Positions 1 through 6,731 of a stretch of DNA of 13,140 bases are shown here, piece by piece. Numbering within the stretch: the stretch's first letter is position 1; the number at the start of each line of letters is the position of its first letter. The position numbers and the translations under genes were made by a program. The DNA comes from Gonium pectorale (taxonomy: Eukaryota; Chlorophyta; Chlorophyceae; Chlamydomonadales; Volvocaceae). A model generated the notes under the pieces. That model saw nothing but the letters and a program-made list of their open reading frames with translations. It had not been told where the DNA came from and searched no databases. The stretch covers positions 4,529,769 to 4,542,908 of the forward strand of contig LSYV01000003.1 in the NCBI GenBank assembly GCA_001584585.1, read 5' to 3'.

Positions 1-220
1 TGGCCCCCCCGTTCGCCTCGTGGCCCCCCTCGGCCGTCGTGGCCCCCTTGCTTGTGGCCCCCCTTGCCTCGTGGCCCCCTTGCTTGTGGCCCCCCTTGCC
101 TGTGGCCCCCCTTGCCTGTGGCCCCCCTTGCCTGTGGGCCCCCTTGCCTGTGGCCCCCCTTGCCTGTGGCCCCCCTTGCCTGCGGCCCCCCCTGCCTGTG
201 GCCCCCCTTGCTTGTGGCCC
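1..220. repeat. 16-bp minisatellite inside SelO intron 2
   Basis: About 14 tandem units begin with tggcccc, at 1, 21, 40, 55, 72, 87, 103, 119, 135, 151, 167, 183, 199 and 215. From 87 on the spacing is exactly 16 bp, with the consensus tgtggccccccttgcc. The left units are more degenerate in length (15-20 bp). The array begins just inside the 5' splice site of the minus-strand SelO intron (227) and continues to the window edge. On the SelO sense strand every unit carries a run of five or six G. The long proline/cysteine/leucine frames across it on the plus strand arise because 16 is not a multiple of 3 and the unit has no stop codon; they are not genes. Confidence 0.95.
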
Positions 221-227
221 GCCATAC

Positions 228-561
228 CTTTGCCGAGTAGGATATGAGGTACGGCACGCCAGCAGGAGGTGTCGGGGACACGTGGGAGAAGAGAGCGCCC
301 TCCACCTGCGGAGATGAGGACGTTGGGGGCGTTCTGGGAAGGTCGGCGGAGAACCCCCTCCCCCTTGGTGCGCGAGCCGGCCCCGGCGGGCGCATGCAGC
401 AGCAGCGGCAGCAGCAGCAGTAGCAGCAGCAGCAGGCGGACCCCAGCAGCGCACCTGGCGGACCTCGTTCCGGGTCTCTGGGTCGGCCGGCAGCTCGTTG
501 ACGAATGTGTGATCCCAGGGGAGCCCCTTGGAGGGGGAGGGGCATCGCGGGCGGGGCGGAG
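228..561 (-). CDS. SELO: Selenoprotein O (SelO/YdiU protein AMPylase), N-terminal exons, partial
   Basis: SelO proteins have an atypical kinase fold that transfers AMP from ATP to Ser/Thr/Tyr of target proteins. In eukaryotes they are usually mitochondrial. Two exons are visible. The first ends at 455 (CAG|GTGCGC) and encodes LPWDHTFVNELP followed by ADPETRNEVRQ. The second, 305-228 (CGCAG|GTGGAG to AAG|GTATGG, 26 codons), encodes VEGALFSHVSPTP and then VPYLISYSAK. Both junctions are phase 0. Joined, they match the conserved SelO start: LP-(F/W)-D-x-x-F-x-x-ELP-x-DP, then RQV-x-GA-x-(F/Y)-S-x-V-x-PTP. The catalytic kinase-like core and any C-terminal selenocysteine lie beyond position 1. The 5' end of the first exon is uncertain. 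Its frame is open up to a stop at 842-844 but contains no ATG, so at least one exon lies upstream; CCCTAG|C before 561 is a plausible acceptor. Intron 1 holds a CAG repeat and intron 2 the 16-bp minisatellite. Confidence 0.8.
395..436. repeat. CAG/CTG trinucleotide repeat in SelO intron 1
   Basis: This is an interrupted (CAG)n tract of about 13 triplets, with one CGG and one TAG variant. It lies inside the 149-bp intron between the two visible SelO exons, so it is not translated in that gene. On the sense strand it reads CTG. Confidence 0.9.
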
Positions 562-2510
562 CTAGGGACGATGGGCCAGGGCTGAGGGCGTGAGGCCTTG
601 CTTTTGTGTGTTTGGACTTTGGGACAGAGGGGCCGGCCCTTCGGCACTCGCAGCTACCCCCTGCACACCGCCCGGGCTGCGCATCCAGTCCCCAGATAGG
701 CCGCAAGGCGACAGCGGAAGGAGAGGAGCCAGTCTGCGGCGCCCTTGGGGCAGACACAGTGAACGAGGCGCCGCTGTGGTGCGATCGGTCGACAGCCCCC
801 TGGGTAGCCCTGCCTCCTTCAGCAACAGCGAGCCCCGCGCCTTACCACTTAGCACTCGGCCCCGGTGTGCCGAGTGTGTAAGAACGTGCATCCCCGGGGG
901 GCCCTTCCACGTGACATGCGACCAGAGAGAGGGAGGGGAGCGACGCCAGGTGTCGCGTACCTCGAGCCGAGCACCCGCCGATGTGGCCTGCTGGACGCCC
1001 ACTGCTGCCGCCACAGTCAAGGAACGCGACAGCGCCAGAGCGAGAGAGGAGGCTCCCGTTGTGGGGATCGAGATTCGGCCGCTGCTGTTCGCGGTCGCGT
1101 TGTGCACCACCCATCCGGCACCACGGCATCCGGGTGTTGCAAGGCCGACTGCGTGTCGCACACACAGGCGGGTTCCTGAAGCTGCCCGTAGCATTGCTGT
1201 GCGTGAGTCGGCGCGACAGGGCCGTGAGGCTGAGGAGCCCGGTGCAAAAGAGGCCATGCGCTTCCTATCGCGCCTGAACTAACCCGAACTAGCCTGAACC
1301 AGCCAGGACTGTCACGTCACGCGGTGTCATGCACTCGATCAGAATGTGCTTTCCTAGCGGCTTCTCATAATATGACTCAACCTGTTGGAGGTCGTGCGTG
1401 TCGTACGGTATGTGCAGCCACGGCAGCCAGCAGCCTTGCTGATTCGAACTTCAACAGCAGCCGTATTTTGACAAGTGTATGGCAGTGGGGGAGTCGCGAA
1501 CCTCCCCTCGGGGCCCCGGGGGGGGGTCATCCAGGATGAGCCCTCATGAGCCTGACAGCTGCCGTGGTTGCCGTGGGCATCTGCGGGTATGCGGTTCATA
1601 CAGTCCAGGATCCAAAACTGCATTGGCGCCTGAGGCATAACTGCTGGATGTTCACCTGTGGGGTGTGATGGTCACCCAGGTGCGCCCCATGGCCGGCCAT
1701 GTCCGGCTGACGCTCAAGCGCTGCTAAAGGCTGCCACCAATCAGGAAACGCGTGCATGCGTGCACCTGCAGCATCCCCCGATGAGCCTTCCATGTCAGCG
1801 GGCAATCCGTACCGCACCCATCGCCGTACTACCCGTACTGCATGCCGGATGGGGCATACTGCCGTGCTGGATATCCATTAAGCAGTGTGATTATGGGCAT
1901 TTCTTCATAACATTGCTCAGTGATCAGTAGGTGACTAGGACACTGGACGGCGACTCCATCGTCGCCTTGCGAGGCCGATGCTCCGGGCGACGGTGTTGCC
2001 CCTGCGCTGCAAGGGATACGCTGCAGGGACAAAGGTAAATGCAATCTCAGTGTTAGAGTCAGTACCGGCTACTGCGTCGCGGTACGTGGCGCGACGGGTC
2101 ACCGGCGAGCAGTCGAGTTGTGCGGTCAGCAATGGGTATGCCTCTCTGCAGCCGTTGACCCCGGATGTTTTGTTGACCAGCAAGCAAGGTCTATGTCCGG
2201 AGGTTTTGACCCCGTGGTTCTGGTGGCGCACATGGGCGTCCGGGTCCGGCTATGTTAGCACTGACCCAGAGCCCCTTGCTCGCCGCCCAACGACCATCCA
2301 CCCAACGCCCCGAACCAGGTTGTGGCAATAGGCGCCTGGGCGTCTCTTCGCAGCGCGGCGCCGCGCCCTGCCCTGGCCACCCGCAGTCACCCCGGACCTG
2401 GTTCCTCCGGCGGAGGCCTCCTCCCCGCCTCCCAACTAAGCACCCCGGCGACAGGCGCCCCCCGGGCCGGGGCCGCCCGCGAATCGTCATCGCAATTGGC
2501 TTCCGCGACG
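562..2510. other. Region between the divergent SelO and Ap4A phosphorylase genes
   Basis: I see no recognisable protein exon here. Open frames exist on both strands at 562-1257 (minus, 231 codons) and 590-1282 (plus, 230 codons). They overlap almost fully and neither resembles a known family. The start of the minus frame (ATG at 1257) is rich in Ala, Ser and Arg, like an organelle transit peptide, so it could hold the missing 5' exon of SelO; this is weak. A three-copy degenerate 10-11 bp tandem (ctgaactaac type) sits at about 1273-1306, and a long G run at about 1517-1526. Promoters and 5' leaders of both flanking genes should lie here, but no TATA box or other site could be assigned. Confidence 0.5.
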
Positions 2511-5132
2511 ATGGCCGCCGAGCCAGCCGCTACCGGCGAGGCAGCCGCAGGGCTGTGGGACGATATCGTCCGGGTTTACGAGCGGGCCGAGTCGAGCGGC
2601 GCGTGCAGCAAGACGGAGACGCAGGTGGGGGCCAGGTGATGGAAGAGAAGGGAAACAGATGGTGTGCCGAGTTGCAATATGACGGGTACGGTAACGATCT
2701 TGGCGTTGTCGTAGGCGGCCGGTACGGCCGACGCCGCGCCGGCCTGGCGTGCTCGGTGTGTGAGCCGCACACGGCGGTACCCTACTCTTGCGCTGTGGGG
2801 GCTGTGGGGGCTGTGGGGGCGCCACCCTGACGGATATTCCGCGGGCATTGTCGGTGTCGCGCGGTGCGCCCGGTGCCGCGTGCCTGCCTGCCTGCCTGCC
2901 TGCCTGCCTGCCCGCCCGCAGGTGGATGTGTGGTGGGACGCGGCCATGGGCGTGGAGTTCGTGCTGAGGGTGGCCACGGCGCTCAAGGCCAAGCCGCAGG
3001 GGCCGCAGGCAGCGGAGCGAAGGGCGTCCACACCCGCGGAGGTAACCGCGGGGGCGGCGGGCGCGTCAGGTACGGTGCACGCGGCACGCCGGGGGCGTCC
3101 GCTGTGGGCCAGGGGGAGCGGGGCTCCCGAGGCCGTGCGACCGGGGCCGCTGCCGCTGCTCTGCGCTCGCTGCTGCATGTGAAAAATTCCTGCCTTAGCT
3201 GCCTTGCCGTACTGTAAGGCTGCACCCGTACACCCAGGCGCCGACATACCGCCACATGCGTAGGCTCTGATGTTGTACGTGTCATAGCCTGCGTCCGAGC
3301 TTGGCCTCCCTCGGCCTGCAGACCTCGTCCTGCGCAACGCAGCCTGACCTGCCTGGCAGCAAACTGACCCTGCAAGGTGGTTTCTGTTCGCGCATCCGCC
3401 GCCACCGCCACAGCGCCTCCGCCGCCGCCTCCGCCGCCGCCCACCTGGCGCAACCCATTCCTACCGCCGGAGCCGGACCTGTTCGTACGGCACCTGGGCC
3501 CAGCACACAGCCTGGTGCTGAACAAGTTTAACGTCGTACGGCACCACACCATCGTGATCACGCGCGAGTTCCGGAGCCAGGCGGAGCCGCTGTACGGCGG
3601 CGACCTCGCGGCGACGCTGGAGGTTGTGGAGGTGCGAAGCACCGCACCCCGGGGTTCGGGTACTCCAGGGGGTGAGGACGCAGGCTCCCGGTGTGGAGCG
3701 CAGTGATGCACCCCATGGTTTGAGTGGCCTGGCGCGGCAGCACCCGGCCATCTGCATCAACCCCTTCATGGAACCTCCTCCCTCACTCCCTCACTCCCTC
3801 ACTCCCGCTGCCGCCCCTAGGCCATGCCCGGCGGCGGGCTGGCCTTCTACAACTGCGGCCCTAACTCGGGGCGCAGCCAGCCGCACAAGCACCTGCAGGT
3901 GGGGGTTTCGGGGGGGGGGGAGCCGGTGACGTTGGTCGCGATGCGGCTGCAAGCAGCATCACATTCGTGCCACTGGGCCGGGCCCCGTCGATCACGTCTT
4001 TTCGCGTGGTATCTACGGCGGGTGGCCTGCCGCGTCCCCCCGACCACTCAACGCAACACAGCGCAGCTCATTGTGGTCGTGGTTCCTGGCGGCAGTGTGG
4101 CGGCTGTGAGCTCTGAGCTGTGAGCTGTGAGCTGTGTGCCATCAGATGACGTACAGCTGCCCCTCACCCAGGACTACCGTAGCAGCTGCTTCCAAGCCCC
4201 CAGCCAGCACCGGCACCGGCCAGCAAAGGGCACCGTCCCTCCCGGCCGCCCGCGCAGGTGGTCCCGCTGCCGTTCAAGGAGGGCGCTGCCCCGCTGGCCC
4301 CCGTGCACGGACTGGTGGAGGCGGTAGCGGCCGCGACGGCAGCAGCGGGGGCGGCGTCGGGCGGCCGCGCCGCCCCGCTGCAGGCGCTGGAGCTGCGGCA
4401 GCTGCCGTACAGGTGCTACGCCGCCTTGCTGCCGGAGAGGTAAGCCAGCAGCTGGCTCGGGGGAAGGCCCGGAGTGGGGCCGCGGCAGCCAGCTCGTTGG
4501 GTGGCGCCGGCGGTTGCGGGTGTGCGGTGCGGTGTGAGCAAAAAGTGCGCAATTACGCCCACAAGGCATTTCCCAACACCCAACACCCGCGCCGCACGCG
4601 CAACGTTGCCGAGCTCTGTCGTCAAAGCGAGTTACGAGTCGTGCCCATCTGATGGTGGGTCCTTCTGTGGCCTCACTACCGGTATCCAATCGGAACCCAC
4701 GTCGTTGCGGTTTTGCCACCACAGCCAGCGGCACCGTATTGGGGCTCCGCTCCGCTCCGTCCATTCCCGCCCGGCCCTCCCGCGCCCCGTGTCTCTCGCA
4801 GCCCCTCGCCGGAGCAGCTCGAGTCCGCGTTCAACTCCCTCCTGCAGCTGGCCCACCCCGGCTACACGTACGTGCCCCCGGTACAGCTCGACGGCCCGCC
4901 AACCGACGCCGCCAGCGCCGCCGCCGCGGCGGCCGGATCCGTGTCGTACAACGTGCTGCTGACGCGGCAGTGGCTGATGCTGGTGCCGCGGCGCGCGGAG
5001 CGGTTCGGCCCGCTGGCGCCCAACAGCCTGGCGTTCGCGGGCACGATGCTCGTCCGGTCGGAGGAGGAGTTGGAATTCGTACGGCAGGCGGGGCCGTCGG
5101 GAATCCTGGCGCAGGTCGGGGAGCCGTGGTGA
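2511..5132 (+). CDS. Ap4A phosphorylase / ATP adenylyltransferase, six exons
   Basis: This enzyme splits diadenosine tetraphosphate with phosphate into ATP and ADP (yeast Apa1/Apa2 family, HIT superfamily, GalT-like branch). Preferred exons are 2511-2624, 2922-3069, 3414-3631, 3821-3898, 4258-4439 and 4802-5132, giving 356 residues (related proteins are about 320). In order: SGACSKTETQ (near 30-38); GVEFVLRVATALKAKP (48-63); a run of nine prolines (89-97); WRNPFLPPEPDLFVRHLG (99-116); LVLNKFNVVRHH (121-132); GGLAFYNCGPNSGRSQPHKH (165-184) with HKHLQ at 182-186; and SYNVLLT (295-301) with FAGTMLVRSEEEL in the C-terminal domain. His184 is the expected nucleophile of the H-x-H-x-Q motif. Intron 4 falls directly after HKHLQ. 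The ATG at 2511 (gcgacgatggcc) is the first in frame; the open frame upstream to 2322 has no ATG. The exon 2/3 boundary is least certain: donor 3042 with acceptor 3376 also keeps the frame. It is divergent from SelO and convergent with the LRR gene. Confidence 0.92.
2793..2819. repeat. 9-bp tandem (ctgtggggg) x3 in intron 1
   Basis: Three exact copies lie in intron 1 of the Ap4A phosphorylase gene, G-rich on the sense strand. Confidence 0.9.
2881..2912. repeat. (TGCC)8 microsatellite next to the intron 1 acceptor
   Basis: Eight perfect tetranucleotide copies are followed by cgcccgcag, the acceptor of intron 1 (exon 2 starts at 2922). The repeat supplies the pyrimidine tract of this splice site. 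Confidence 0.95.
3782..3805. repeat. (CTCACTCC)3 next to the intron 3 acceptor
   Basis: Three exact 8-bp copies lie 15 bases before the acceptor ccctag at 3820. Again the repeat forms the pyrimidine tract of a splice site in the Ap4A phosphorylase gene. Confidence 0.95.
4106..4133. repeat. (GTGAGCT)4 in intron 4
   Basis: Four 7-bp copies (one begins ct instead of gt) lie in intron 4 of the Ap4A phosphorylase gene. Each intact copy contains GTGAGC, which resembles a 5' splice site. Intron 4 also has a run of about eleven G beginning roughly ten bases after its donor (3910-3920). Confidence 0.9.
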
Positions 5133-6421
5133 CTCGTGTGCCACTTTCCTGCGGCGGGCGGGCGGACTGGCGGAGACGTGCGAGACGAGGAACGAACCGC
5201 CTGGCAGCAATGGGGGCGGGGTACGCCGTGAGATATGGCCTATTGGTGTTCTATCCCGCAGTTGGTGCGGTTTCCGTCGATGTTGAAGTGACTGCCGGGC
5301 GCACGGCGATGGCGAGTGGGTGGTGGATGCTGCGTACGAGGACTGGCGGCGGTGGAGGCGGACGAGTGGACGCGGCGAGTGGCGCAGGGTGCCTTGCGCG
5401 GGCGTGGATGCAGCTTCCTTATGCGAGCTTATGAAGACTGCTTGGGGGTTCTTTCCTCCATTGTTCTGGTCCAGAAGTCTGACGCGGGGCTGGTTTTGGA
5501 TGGCTGCCGTAGATTGCGGACAGGCCGGTTTTGGCCGGGAGACGTGGAGCAGGCAGTATGGCAGTTGCTGGAGCGCGACCCCTCGAGCGGCCTCCTTGAG
5601 TTAGGCTCCTTTGACAGCGGAGCTCATGCGTCTGGCCCCTCGCTGGCCACGGCGTCTGCAGTTGCGCCTGATGTCAAGCGTGTGCGGGTGCGTGACGCGG
5701 CGGCAGCACCCGCCCGGGCACCGACCAGCGCCGCCAGAGCGCACATTCAACATGGCGGTTGTGCCCAGCGCCAGGCACCGGCCGACAGCTGCAAGTCGTT
5801 TCTAAGTGGTGACTTGCCCAGACGACGCGGAGCTGTCAGCGGCCGAACACCCAGCAGATTGTACCCTATGGCAAGACGCGCACGCAGGCGAGTGCCACGC
5901 AGCTTGCCAGAGCCCTGGCTGCCAATGCAGCAGGGCCAGCGTCCTTGCCCCGCTGTCTCCAGCAGTTTACCCTCATTAGCGCGGGGATACCAGGCGGCGG
6001 GCGAGACAGCGTATACGGGCACGTTATACGAGACAGCTGTGGCGTGCATCACCTCCACAGTCCGAAAAGAAAACAAATGATACCAACCAAAGCGGCCAGC
6101 GACTTCACGTCGCAAGGCACCGTCGCGGAGCACAGCACCAGGTAATGGCACTAGGAATGACCCCTGGGTCACTGCATGCCTTTCGTGGACCCACGTAAAC
6201 AACGCCGGACGCGTGCACAAGCTGTGCAGTGCAAATATCAGTAATAGCGAGTGCCGCCAAAGGATGCAACGGTTCACAACTTTGAGCTCAGCAATGATCG
6301 AATGAGGTGACCGGCGCCAACAGCCAAGACCTGGAAGTCAGCAATGAGCGCGTGTACGACATGCATACTTCGCGATACTAGCCACAAAGACACATGTTCT
6401 GAGCATACTGTTCCGCACACG

Positions 6422-6440
6422 TAACACACACACACACACA
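6422..6440. repeat. (CA)n microsatellite
   Basis: About nine CA dinucleotides directly precede the first copy of a 34-38 bp direct repeat, which itself contains a shorter CA tract. Confidence 0.9.
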
Positions 6441-6441
6441 C

Positions 6442-6589
6442 TCGTATGCGTTTTCCTTTTCAACACACACACTCATGATCCTCATGACATCACCCCTTCG
6501 ACTGCCTCTGGAGCTGGGTCCTACATCGATGCCATCCCTTTCGCGCTTACGCTCGTCGTATGCGTTTTCCTTTTCAACACACTCATGAT
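6442..6589. repeat. Spaced direct repeat, 38 bp and 34 bp copies
   Basis: Copy 1 is 6442-6479 and copy 2 is 6556-6589. Both begin tcgtatgcgttttcc and end ctcatgat. They are identical apart from one extra acac in copy 1. The copies start 114 bp apart and the 76 bp between them is unique. The pair lies just downstream of the LRR gene's stop codon. Confidence 0.9.
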
Positions 6590-6731
6590 GAAGCCCATCC
6601 AGCCCAATGCACCGAACGCATCAACCCCTCGAGGGACGCTTATCCACTGGCCTGCCCCTGCCCCGTACGCAGACTCCCAGCTCCCGCTGCCTGCCCCCAC
6701 CCCTGTTACTATCGGCTGCCCGCTACCGCCC

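Larger units (their letters stand above)
5133..6731. other. Convergent 3' region between Ap4A phosphorylase and the LRR gene
   Basis: This should contain the 3' UTRs of both flanking genes. No TGTAA lies on the plus strand after 5132 within this stretch and no TTACA upstream of 6732, so neither cleavage site can be placed. A 254-codon plus-strand frame (5316-6080) is open but resembles no family I know. Its sequence turns low-complexity (Ala/Arg/Pro) after about residue 115, so I do not call it a gene. Beyond 6080 the base composition becomes less GC-rich, with CA repeats. Confidence 0.5.

Noticed and set aside
20..317. Three long plus-strand frames (Pro/Cys/Leu-rich) at the left edge
   Set aside because: They are readings of the 16-bp minisatellite, which shifts frame every unit and has no stop. 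The real coding signal there is on the minus strand (SelO).
2322..2510. N-terminal extension of the Ap4A phosphorylase from 2322 as a transit peptide
   Set aside because: The frame is open, but the codon at 2322 is GTG and no ATG occurs before 2511, where the context is good and the family-like N-terminus follows.
3213..3217. TGTAA polyadenylation word on the plus strand
   Set aside because: It lies inside intron 2 of the Ap4A phosphorylase gene, well before conserved exons. It could matter only for premature transcript ends.
5316..6080. 254-codon plus-strand frame as a gene
   Set aside because: No recognisable motif; the second half is Ala/Arg/Pro-rich as expected by chance in GC-rich DNA; a competing frame overlaps it; and it lies where the Ap4A phosphorylase 3' UTR should be.
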